This document shows positions 55,669 through 62,436 of a stretch of 64,000 nucleotides of DNA, in pieces. The notes beneath the pieces were generated by a model. The model had not been told where the DNA came from. It was given only the letters and a program-made list of their open reading frames with translations, and did not search any database. The stretch's first letter is position 1. Each line of letters begins with the position of its first letter. Location: positions 1,922,001 through 1,986,000 of the forward strand of contig NZ_OY762974.1 of NCBI RefSeq assembly GCF_963667135.1, written 5' to 3'. Origin of the DNA: an uncultured Macellibacteroides sp. GTDB lineage: Bacteria > Bacteroidota > Bacteroidia > Bacteroidales > Tannerellaceae. A program made the position numbers and the translations under genes.

Positions 55669-56835
55669 ATGGCGATAGTGAGACTCTATTTTGATACAAG
55701 ACGTGCAAAGCAAGACGGAACATTTCCCGTAAAAGTAGTTGTTGCGCACAATGCTGCCATCAGCTTTCACACCGGCGTGTCTGCTACTGAAGAGCAATGG
55801 ACTGGGAGCGAATTAAATAAAAAAGCAGACAATTACAAAACAAAGAATTCAATAATACGCGATAAGCTTTACAAAATAGAATCGGTTGTATTATCGCTTG
55901 AACGAAACTCCTCCCTTAAAAACATGAGTGATAAAAAACTCAAGGATAAAATTGAGGAGTCAATTAAAGGCAAAAAGGGAAAAACGTTTATTGACATACA
56001 CGACTCTTTTGTAAATAATAAGCAAAATAAAAGAACGAAAGAGATTTATACATCAACCAGGAACAAAATAACAGCCATAGATAAAGATGTTACATTTACG
56101 GAAATGGATGTAAATTGGCTACATGAGTTTGATAATTCGATGATGAATGATGGCCTTAGTATTAATGCCAGGGCGATACACATGCGGAATATCCGGGCTG
56201 TGTTTAATTATGCTATAGATAACGACATAATAGACTTAAACGTTTATCCATTCCGCAAATTCAAAATAAAAAAGCAGCAAACGCCTAAAAGATCTTTGCT
56301 TGATGATCAGTTGAAGCTGATCCGGGATTACGATGGTCCATTAAAAGAATATGCCGACTTCTTTATGCTGTCATTTTACCTGATAGGAATTAATATTATA
56401 GATATCATACATGTTAAAGAGATTGTAAATGGAAGAATTGAATACTATAGAGCTAAAACAGGCCGTTTTTATTCGATAGAAGTATCAGAGGAGGCAAAAC
56501 ATATTATAGACGCTCACAGAGGCTCTGAGTATCTTTTAAAATGGAGGGAAAGGTATACAGATTACACTGGTTTTAAATTTCGTGTTAATCTGAACTTAAA
56601 GAAACTAACGTTTAAACGCAATAATATGGTGCAACCAATTTGTGAAGATCTGACAACATACTATGCCAGGCATACCTGGGCCACAATTGCTTCAAGGATT
56701 GATATCCCAAAAGAAACAATTTCTGCTGCTTTAGGGCATGGTGGAAATACGGTTACGGATGTGTATATTGACTTTGATATGAAAAAGGTTGATGAAGCAA
56801 ACAAAAAGGTAATAGATTATGTTTTAAATATATAG
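55669..56835 (+). CDS. int: Tyrosine recombinase/integrase
   Basis: A 388-residue site-specific recombinase. The N-terminal arm-binding domain is at about 1-85 (VRLYFDTRRAKQDGTFPVKV), the SAM-like core-binding domain at about 100-200 and the catalytic domain from about 210. Catalytic residues seen are Arg334 in YYARHTWATIA, His357 in ALGHGGN and nucleophile Tyr366 in TDVYIDF. At the place of the first catalytic Arg the sequence reads GIN (240-242); IntDOT of CTnDOT also lacks this Arg. Start 55669 is preferred over 55597 because it gives the normal N-terminus. It probably integrates at the adjacent tRNA-Pro. Confidence 0.92.
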   Translation: MAIVRLYFDTRRAKQDGTFPVKVVVAHNAAISFHTGVSATEEQWTGSELNKKADNYKTKNSIIRDKLYKIESVVLSLERNSSLKNMSDKKLKDKIEESIKGKKGKTFIDIHDSFVNNKQNKRTKEIYTSTRNKITAIDKDVTFTEMDVNWLHEFDNSMMNDGLSINARAIHMRNIRAVFNYAIDNDIIDLNVYPFRKFKIKKQQTPKRSLLDDQLKLIRDYDGPLKEYADFFMLSFYLIGINIIDIIHVKEIVNGRIEYYRAKTGRFYSIEVSEEAKHIIDAHRGSEYLLKWRERYTDYTGFKFRVNLNLKKLTFKRNNMVQPICEDLTTYYARHTWATIASRIDIPKETISAALGHGGNTVTDVYIDFDMKKVDEANKKVIDYVLNI

Positions 56836-56927
56836 CAATAGAATGTATTTAGTTTTATTTTACATTTATGTTGTGTAATATGTTTTTATAAGTATTATTA
56901 AATAAATATTATTTTTACATTTGTGCC

Positions 56928-57137
56928 ATGCTAAAAAAAGTGAGAAATATTACATCCTGTATTGGCGCATTCCTAGTTGTTTTTGGGTTGCTTAATTTTA
57001 TTTTTGAACTTATTCAAAAATCAGGAATGCAATTTAATAATGTAGTATACATTATTAGTCAAGCGGTGATATTTATTTTAAGTGTAATGTTTGTTCATTA
57101 TTTTTTTATCCCTCCATGCAAGGACAACGTTCATTAA
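56928..57137 (+). CDS. Small two-helix membrane protein, unknown
   Basis: A 69-residue protein with two hydrophobic helices (about 8-27 and 42-62) separated by KSGMQFNN. A TACATTTG promoter-like element at 56916-56923 lies only 4 bp before the ATG, so the mRNA could be nearly leaderless. It ends at a strong bidirectional terminator. No family recognised; small membrane proteins in prophages are often toxins or exclusion factors, but nothing here proves it. Confidence 0.55.
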   Translation: MLKKVRNITSCIGAFLVVFGLLNFIFELIQKSGMQFNNVVYIISQAVIFILSVMFVHYFFIPPCKDNVH

Positions 57138-57168
57138 AAAAGCCAAGTATAATTTACTTGGCTTTTTT
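57136..57168. terminator. Bidirectional terminator between the small membrane gene and the lysogeny operon
   Basis: A perfect 14-bp stem with A and T ends (57136-57149 with 57155-57168) and a 5-nt loop, lying directly between two convergent stop codons (57137 and 57170). Confidence 0.9.
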
Positions 57169-57169
57169 A

Positions 57170-58183
57170 TTAATATTCTTTCCTTGGATTTTTATCATCA
57201 CTTAAAAATTTCAACAAATCATTTGGATCTTGAATCTCTAGATTTTTAAGTTTATCTGAGACTGATTCTCTTACTTTGCGATCTGTTCTACGATCTAAAA
57301 AATCTGCGATGGAGGCAATAAGTCCGCGTGTTGATACGTCAAATCCAATACGGTCTATTTTTAATTGGCCCCCGGTTATAAAAACAACAATTAGACCTAA
57401 AAGAATTATTCCTGGTTCAGAAAGTGCATACATAATAATATCGCCGGGAGACTGTACGCTAATCTTCATTTTTATTTCATCAACATCTACAGGACAGTTT
57501 TTTTCTTCAACATACATCTTCAGTGTATCGAATAGATCGTTAATTACGGTAAGGTCTTTCCAAGAAATCTCATTTTCATTTTTTACGCGTAATACCAAAT
57601 ACGTTACATTATCCTTTTTAAAGAAATCTTTTGTAAAAGCCTCGATCTGTTCTGCATAATTATCAACATTAGATACAATGTGTCTTGAATTGAACATTAA
57701 TTGCAGGATTGGAGGTAATTTTTGTCTTGAAGTGTGTTTGATCCAATTTATGTTTATTCTTTTTTCAAATTTACACCCATTGCTTTCTTTGTGCAAATCA
57801 GCCTTGTAAGTTTTTGAAGTTGCAATACCTATAGAAAGTTCGCTTGATGATTCTCCTGGGATAAAAACAATATCTCCAATATGTATGTCTCTATAGAATT
57901 TTATTAATTGGCTTGATGCATAAGATGAATTTATAGGATCATTATTTTCATCAAGTATTCCCTTATTTTCAATAATATTAGTTAATACTTTTTGCGCTTC
58001 GTGATCATAGGTTAATGACAATTTAATCTCATTAATATTCACTTCGTTATACCCTATTGCCACATACCCATGTTCTACAAACTCTTTATAGAATGCTCCT
58101 CCCATTGTTCTGACAATCCAATACTTTTTGTCAGCGTTTATTTGTTCAATTGGTTTTAGTAGCTCGTTGATGTTGTTGTCCAT
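57170..58183 (-). CDS. PUA/EVE-like domain protein with a C-terminal membrane segment, candidate defence gene
   Basis: A 337-residue protein. Residues about 20-185 resemble the PUA/EVE-like domain found at the N-terminus of some restriction-type proteins: YWIVRTMGGAFYKEFVEHG, VAIGYNEV, IHIGDIVFIPGESSSELSIG and the late FEKRININWIKHTSRQKLP. Residues about 195-250 form an alpha/beta part. A hydrophobic helix near 262-282 (GIILLGLIVVFITGG) suggests membrane attachment, and the C-terminus is charged. No nuclease motif is evident. It is the last gene of the operon that starts with the phage repressor, so it should be expressed in the lysogen. A defence or exclusion role is inferred; no experimental relative is known to me. 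Confidence 0.6.
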   Translation of the reverse strand: MDNNINELLKPIEQINADKKYWIVRTMGGAFYKEFVEHGYVAIGYNEVNINEIKLSLTYDHEAQKVLTNIIENKGILDENNDPINSSYASSQLIKFYRDIHIGDIVFIPGESSSELSIGIATSKTYKADLHKESNGCKFEKRININWIKHTSRQKLPPILQLMFNSRHIVSNVDNYAEQIEAFTKDFFKKDNVTYLVLRVKNENEISWKDLTVINDLFDTLKMYVEEKNCPVDVDEIKMKISVQSPGDIIMYALSEPGIILLGLIVVFITGGQLKIDRIGFDVSTRGLIASIADFLDRRTDRKVRESVSDKLKNLEIQDPNDLLKFLSDDKNPRKEY

Positions 58184-58207
58184 TTAATTTATATTAAGTT
58201 TATTCTA

Positions 58208-58414
58208 TTAAATGTTATCTGGGCCGAAATAATTTGATAGCTTTTTTCCTGCGGCCTCTTCAATTATTTCTTTATTTGCCCAGTACCTTGAGATTGTTCC
58301 CTGGCTGTTTACTTCTGCAACGTAATTTGATTTTGCACTATTTAAACTTTCGCAAGGAATCCATTCCTTCTCCATATTGTTTAAATAGTAAAATTGCTTG
58401 TTTTCTTCACTCAT
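58208..58414 (-). CDS. Small protein of the lysogeny operon, unknown
   Basis: A 68-residue soluble protein (start MSEENKQFYYLNN at ATG 58414; an upstream in-frame ATG at 58459 would add 15 residues). It is mixed alpha/beta with NYVAEVNSQGTISRYWANKE and no motif I recognise. It lies 24 bp before the PUA-like gene and 66 bp after a membrane protein gene. It could be an antitoxin or accessory partner of the PUA-like protein; that is position-based only. Confidence 0.5.
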   Translation of the reverse strand: MSEENKQFYYLNNMEKEWIPCESLNSAKSNYVAEVNSQGTISRYWANKEIIEEAAGKKLSNYFGPDNI

Positions 58415-58480
58415 AATAATGCGATTTTGTGGTTTATATTTATAGAAAATATGGCTCACTTATTTATTTTTTTTGAGATC

Positions 58481-58879
58481 CTATTTCATTTTTGAAACTA
58501 TTACATCCGTAACAGTTCCTACTCTATTTACATTATCCTCAAAAATTACCACTATCTTATAATCATTTAAAGGATATACATCTGATTTGAACTTATATCT
58601 ATTCATGTAGTGGCCAATTCTGCTAAATTGCCAGTTTTTATAAAAAGTTGGCCCGTAATGGTCTTTGCAAATATCTCTAAGATTTGCAGAACCATCTCTT
58701 TTTGTTCTTTTAATTAACATGTTTGCAATGTCAGTTATTTCGTTGTCACTTAATTTAGGGAAATAACTATTTTCAAAATCTTCAGATTCATCGACATTAT
58801 TTTTACAGTCATATTTATTTTTAGAGAATAGACTAAAAAGAATTCCAATTACTAAAAAGAATACTATTATTCCGAGCAT
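58481..58879 (-). CDS. Membrane-anchored small protein of the lysogeny operon, unknown
   Basis: A 132-residue protein with an N-terminal membrane anchor (LGIIVFFLVIGILFSLF, residues 2-18) and a soluble domain. Residues 45-100 look helical, possibly a winged helix (LSDNEITDIANMLIKR, DICKDHYGPTFYKNW), followed by a beta-rich end (YKIVVIFEDNVNRVGTVTDVIVS). Not assigned to a family. It lies 28 bp after the lipoprotein gene in the repressor operon. Confidence 0.55.
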   Translation of the reverse strand: MLGIIVFFLVIGILFSLFSKNKYDCKNNVDESEDFENSYFPKLSDNEITDIANMLIKRTKRDGSANLRDICKDHYGPTFYKNWQFSRIGHYMNRYKFKSDVYPLNDYKIVVIFEDNVNRVGTVTDVIVSKMK

Positions 58880-58907
58880 ATTTAAAAATTGTTTTTTTAA
58901 GTAGTCG

Positions 58908-59573
58908 CTATTGTATTATCTTTCCTTTTGATGCAATTTTAGGATCTGTTAAATTAAATTCAAAATCGTACTCAAAATCGTTTGCTCCCATCACAAATGA
59001 TAGCACCGCTCTTACTTTTTTGTTGTCGTATAATTTTGATATTTTTTTTGCGTCATCCAATTCTTCTGTAGTCCAACATAATAAATAATTTTCTTTCCAT
59101 CCCAAATATTTGTCATAATATATAAGGCTATTTGGTATTATACATTCTGTTATTCTAGAGCCTGAAGGAATAATTGATGGGGCTTTTACGCTACTCCTGT
59201 CAACATACTTGACCCCGCTATGAATAAACATCTCAGATGTATTGTCTACGTTCACCCACGCAGATTTATTCCAGTCTATAGCTAAATTCATTGCAGATTT
59301 ATTTTGAATAATCATTGTCATCTGAGAATAGCCTTTAGACCACTTGATCGCAATATTCTCATCTTCAAAATACATATCACTTATATATTGTGATTTATTC
59401 TCTCCATTTAAATAAACATTTGAAAGATTCGCCGAAAAAGCAACAGCGCAGTTGTTGGTTGAAACTCCGATTAATGATGAGCACCCAAATAAAAAAAATG
59501 ACATAAAAGCAACAACCAACGGCCTGCTAAATATATTTAGTATCATTTTATTAGTTAAATGTGTAGTGTACAT
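58908..59573 (-). CDS. Lipoprotein of the lysogeny operon, unknown
   Basis: A predicted 221-residue protein whose hydrophobic segment ends in a lipobox, FFLFGCSS, followed by a beta-rich domain (SANLSNVYLNGENKSQ, QMTMIIQNKSAMNLAIDW). Starts at 59573 or 59546 are possible; 59546 places the lipobox closer to the N-terminus. It directly follows the repressor gene. Phage-encoded lipoproteins next to a repressor often block superinfection at the envelope; that role is inferred, and no family was recognised. Confidence 0.6.
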   Translation of the reverse strand: MYTTHLTNKMILNIFSRPLVVAFMSFFLFGCSSLIGVSTNNCAVAFSANLSNVYLNGENKSQYISDMYFEDENIAIKWSKGYSQMTMIIQNKSAMNLAIDWNKSAWVNVDNTSEMFIHSGVKYVDRSSVKAPSIIPSGSRITECIIPNSLIYYDKYLGWKENYLLCWTTEELDDAKKISKLYDNKKVRAVLSFVMGANDFEYDFEFNLTDPKIASKGKIIQ

Positions 59574-59587
59574 AATATTCGTATTTA

Positions 59588-60265
59588 TTATTTCATAGAC
59601 ATACATAACATTACCCTATATATACCAAATATATCACTCATACATACATCGAAAGGGGCGAATATTGGAGACTGATTTATTGATAAACATTTTATATACC
59701 CATCTTTTTCTGAAGGAACTATTCTTTTTATAACAGATCCGTTACATGTATCTAGAACATATACCCTCCCCCAATCAATAAATGCCTTCTCGTTTATTTT
59801 TTTAATAAGTATTTTTGATCCGTTTGGATATTCTGGCGCCATTGATTCTCCTGAGACCGTCATGGCAAAATCAGCACCCTTAATTGGAGATACGATTTTT
59901 TCACAATCACTTTCTTTAATTGAAACTGCAAAGTCTTTTAATGTTCCTCCTTCGCAAGAAAGAGGAAGAAGATATACAAAGTCTATATCCCCATATTCAA
60001 ATCCTGTAATCTCATTTTTATTTGATCTTTGTAACATCTCCCCATCTCCTTCAATAAGCCACGTAGTGTTAAAAATTCCACCAAAAGATAAATTAAATCT
60101 TTCCATAAACTTATCTGTCAAGTATTTTTCATTTCCGCTTAACGCGTTAGAAATACTAACTTTGTTAGCATTCATTCTATTGGCTATATCTTTTTGAGTA
60201 TCAATACACCCCTCAGATATCAGGTATCTCACTGCCATTTGCAGCCTTTCCTCTTTATTGCTCAT
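59588..60265 (-). CDS. Phage repressor, LexA/CI-like (HTH plus S24 peptidase)
   Basis: A 225-residue repressor. The N-terminal helix-turn-helix is at about 20-60 (TQKDIANRMNANKVSISNALSGNEKYL). The S24 domain has catalytic Ser141 in VSGESMAPEYPNG and Lys180 in GSVIKRIV, 39 residues apart, as in self-cleaving repressors. The cleavage site is probably near the GGTLKDFAV region, though the exact Ala/Cys-Gly is not certain. It should keep the lytic promoter off and be inactivated in the SOS response. It faces the two palindromic operators at 60333-60383 and heads a leftward operon of accessory genes. Confidence 0.9.
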   Translation of the reverse strand: MSNKEERLQMAVRYLISEGCIDTQKDIANRMNANKVSISNALSGNEKYLTDKFMERFNLSFGGIFNTTWLIEGDGEMLQRSNKNEITGFEYGDIDFVYLLPLSCEGGTLKDFAVSIKESDCEKIVSPIKGADFAMTVSGESMAPEYPNGSKILIKKINEKAFIDWGRVYVLDTCNGSVIKRIVPSEKDGYIKCLSINQSPIFAPFDVCMSDIFGIYRVMLCMSMK

Positions 60266-60332
60266 GGGTAATGTTTTTTTAAGTTGTTGATATATAATAC
60301 CTAAAATGATCTAAATATTAAATGATGTTAAA

Positions 60333-60383
60333 ATACTAATATAATTAGTATCAATATTTGGATATACTAACATTGTTAGTATA
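60333..60383. promoter_or_regulatory. Two palindromic repressor operators
   Basis: Operator 1 is ATACTAAT-ATA-ATTAGTAT (60333-60351) and operator 2 is TATACTAAC-ATT-GTTAGTATA (60363-60383). Their centres are 31 bp apart. Further ACTAA half-sites follow at 60396 and 60404. Operator 2 fills the spacer of the rightward promoter. Operator 1 lies next to a possible leftward -33 box, so the two control opposite directions. Confidence 0.85.
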
Positions 60384-60387
60384 TTTG
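60357..60387 (+). promoter_or_regulatory. Rightward early promoter of the element
   Basis: TTTG (60357-60360), exactly 19 nt, then TATATTTG (60380-60387): a perfect Bacteroides-type promoter. The spacer is occupied by operator 2, so bound repressor would exclude polymerase. Start expected near 60394. Confidence 0.82.
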
Positions 60388-60426
60388 CGTTGTGTAACTA
60401 AGTAACTAACGTTATAGGGCTTTAAA

Positions 60427-60444
60427 AAGGGATCGCAATCCCTT
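60427..60444 (+). promoter_or_regulatory. Small hairpin in the early leader
   Basis: AAGGGAT (60427-60433) pairs with ATCCCTT (60438-60444) around a CGCA loop, about 35 nt after the predicted start. The leader 60394-60521 has no gene. The hairpin may attenuate or stabilise the early message. Confidence 0.5.
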
Positions 60445-60521
60445 ATCAATTAATATCGCGGCGAATGTAAACACAATTTAATTAATGTCAAAAATAATTG
60501 AGTTATAAATAACTAATAAAA

Positions 60522-60734
60522 ATGGGAAAAGTAACAACAGCAGAAATCAGAGCCATACCACCTGGTGGTAAAAGGCTATTTGTGGTTGATACTGCCAAAG
60601 ACTGCTTTACGGCTGTTACGCTGGCGTATCAACTTCAGAGTAAAGAAAAAGAGAGGGGTGTTCGCTACAAGTGCAAGAAAAATGTAGTTAAGCGAGAAGT
60701 AGAAATTGAGGCTGTTAAAATTGAGGAGACCTAA
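60522..60734 (+). CDS. Small basic early protein, unknown
   Basis: A 70-residue protein, beta-rich at first (AEIRAIPPGGKRLFVVDTAKDCFTAVTLAYQL) and then strongly charged. It is the first gene of the rightward operon, 3 bp before the excisionase-like gene. Early position and basic charge would fit an anti-repressor or nucleic-acid-binding protein, but no family is recognised. Confidence 0.65.
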   Translation: MGKVTTAEIRAIPPGGKRLFVVDTAKDCFTAVTLAYQLQSKEKERGVRYKCKKNVVKREVEIEAVKIEET

Positions 60735-60737
60735 AAT

Positions 60738-60947
60738 ATGGGAAGACCTAGAAAAATATACAAAGTAGAGTCGGTTCAAAAAAAGTGGCTCAACAAACAG
60801 GAGGCTCTTGCATATATGGGTTGCGGAGAAAGGTATTTAACAAAGTTGCGTGATGAAGCGAAAGTTTCATTTGCGAGGGACGGGAAAATGATTTGGTATG
60901 ATCTGAGAAGCTTAGATTTATATATCTCAAAAAATAAAGTTGTATGA
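60738..60947 (+). CDS. Excisionase-like helix-turn-helix protein
   Basis: A 69-residue protein that reads like a MerR/excisionase-type DNA-binding domain: KKWLNKQEALAYMGCGERYLTKLRDEAKVSFARDGKMIWYDLRSLDLYI. The pattern of two helices, a short wing and a C-terminal strand is typical of excisionases and of early phage regulators. It overlaps the next small gene by 4 bp. It could direct excision with the integrase or regulate early genes. Confidence 0.75.
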   Translation: MGRPRKIYKVESVQKKWLNKQEALAYMGCGERYLTKLRDEAKVSFARDGKMIWYDLRSLDLYISKNKVV

Positions 60948-61108
60948 AGCTGTCTATAAAATTGAAATCAAAATCGCACGCAATTGTTGTCGTATCACTA
61001 TTGTTCTTCTGTGTGATCATGGCTATCGGTTGCCTTTTTAATAGACAATATTTTGCAATTACTCCTATGATGTTTGCATTTACTAATGTAGTCTATAAAT
61101 ATTGGTAA
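60944..61108 (+). CDS. Very small hydrophobic protein (54 residues), unknown
   Basis: ATG at 60944 overlaps the stop of the excisionase-like gene (ATGA), and the frame closes with TAA at 61106-61108. The product starts basic (MKLSIKLKSKSH), has one clear hydrophobic helix (AIVVVSLLFFCVIMAIGCLF) and a second moderately hydrophobic part. Coupled start and clean helix support it as a real gene. A membrane role is likely; function unknown. Confidence 0.6.
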   Translation: MKLSIKLKSKSHAIVVVSLLFFCVIMAIGCLFNRQYFAITPMMFAFTNVVYKYW

Positions 61109-61124
61109 CAAATTGAATGCTATT

Positions 61125-61703
61125 ATGACAAGAGAAGAATGGTTAAACAAAGCGGTTGATGAATTAAGGCCGCTATTTAAGCCGGATTATACTGTGCCAG
61201 AAGTAAAAATTTCTGTAGGATTTCCTCCTAAAGGTGGATTATCACGAAGAAGAATATTAGGTGTATGCTGGAAAGCAGAATGCGCTACAGACAGAATTGT
61301 ACAAATATATATAAATCCAACCATTGTAGAGGTAGGAGGCGTTCAAGGCGTACTCTCTGTTGTTGCTCATGAATTGGTCTATGCATGTGGTATTTCCGGG
61401 CACGGGAAAGAATTTTCAAAATGCGGTAAACAGATTGGCCTTGAAGGCAAAATGAGCAGCAGTGTAGCCGGACCTTTATTACTATCTCATTTGGCGGCAA
61501 TCGAAAATAAATTAGGAAAATTTCCCCATGCACCACTGGTTCCCACAGCTAGCCTTTCAGGGTTAAAGCCGGACAAATGTAGAATGTATAAATGTGAGTG
61601 CAACGTATGTGGGTATACAGTACGCGTGTCTGCAAAATGGATTGAAGTGGCAACCCCAAAGTGCCCTGTGTGTGATGAAGAACTATCTAAAGAACAAAAG
61701 TGA
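61125..61703 (+). CDS. SprT-like metallopeptidase-family protein with altered HExxH motif
   Basis: A 192-residue protein. It resembles phage SprT-like proteins: a helical N-terminus, IYINPTIV, then the active-site region VLSVVAHELVYACGISGHGKEF. The usual HExxH reads HELVY here: His82 and Glu83 are kept, but the second His is Tyr86; His93 in GHG is kept. A C-terminal zinc ribbon has CECNVCGY and PKCPVCDEEL. The ATG at 61125 is preferred over a TTG at 61113. SprT proteins act in DNA-protein cross-link repair or DNA transactions. With the altered motif, peptidase activity is doubtful. It precedes the replication genes. Confidence 0.75.
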   Translation: MTREEWLNKAVDELRPLFKPDYTVPEVKISVGFPPKGGLSRRRILGVCWKAECATDRIVQIYINPTIVEVGGVQGVLSVVAHELVYACGISGHGKEFSKCGKQIGLEGKMSSSVAGPLLLSHLAAIENKLGKFPHAPLVPTASLSGLKPDKCRMYKCECNVCGYTVRVSAKWIEVATPKCPVCDEELSKEQK

Positions 61704-61704
61704 T

Positions 61705-62436
61705 ATGAGAGAGGCAGTATATTTTTCGCATGATAGTAATGCCAAGGATGATCCTAAATGCATGCTTCTTATTGACCAATTAGGTCTTGAAGGGTATGGG
61801 GCATTTTGGATTCTAGTTGAGATATTAAGGGAACAGCCTGGTTACCGTTGCCCTATCAGCTTATTGCCAATCCTGGCAAAGAGATACAATATTACGGCTG
61901 CAAAGCTTGAAACTGTAGTGAGGTCGTTCGGTTTATTTGTGATCGCTGAAGATAGTTTTTTCTTCTCAAATTCATTAAATAAAAGAATGAGTGTAATGTG
62001 TGAAAAGTCTGATAGAAGAAAGGCTGCTGCTTTAAAGGCTGGCTTAAAATCTGGAGAAGTAAGAAGGCTTAAAGCAATATCAAACAGCGATTTGAACGAA
62101 CGTTCAACTAACGTTAAACATGAGTTGAACGAAAATGAACAAAAAGAAAAGAAAAGAAAAGAAATTAAAGAAGAAACATATAAAGAAAAAGCTACCGCTT
62201 TTGTTCCTCCTGTTGTCGGAGATGTATATGCTTATTGCAAGGAAAGAAATAATAAAATCGATGCCGCATACTTTGTTGACTTCTATGCCTCAAAAGGCTG
62301 GATGGTTGGAAAAAATAAAATGAAAGATTGGCGGGCAGCTATAAGAACCTGGGAAAGAACTGAGAATACTAACATTAAATCTTCTAATAGAAATGAGCAA
62401 ACAGAAAACCAAAGTAGTCGATACAAGCAGCTATAG
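61705..62436 (+). CDS. DUF4373/Lin1244-type phage replication protein
   Basis: A 243-residue protein starting 1 bp after the SprT-like stop. The N-terminal domain (about 1-95) has the pattern YFSHDSNAKDDPKCMLLIDQLGLEGYGAFWILVEILREQPG, typical of the DUF4373 (Lin1244/Lin1753-like) winged-helix domain of phage replication initiators. A low-complexity Lys/Glu stretch (about 140-165) links to a C-terminal DnaD-like end (VDFYASKGWMVGKNKMKDWRAAIRTWERT). It overlaps the DnaB helicase gene by 44 bp, so it is probably the helicase's loader or origin-binding partner. Confidence 0.82.
   Translation: MREAVYFSHDSNAKDDPKCMLLIDQLGLEGYGAFWILVEILREQPGYRCPISLLPILAKRYNITAAKLETVVRSFGLFVIAEDSFFFSNSLNKRMSVMCEKSDRRKAAALKAGLKSGEVRRLKAISNSDLNERSTNVKHELNENEQKEKKRKEIKEETYKEKATAFVPPVVGDVYAYCKERNNKIDAAYFVDFYASKGWMVGKNKMKDWRAAIRTWERTENTNIKSSNRNEQTENQSSRYKQL

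Noticed and set aside
62135-62323. Lys-rich alternative frame in the replication gene
   Set aside because: It is a frame shadow of the A-rich repetitive linker; no start signal or domain supports it.
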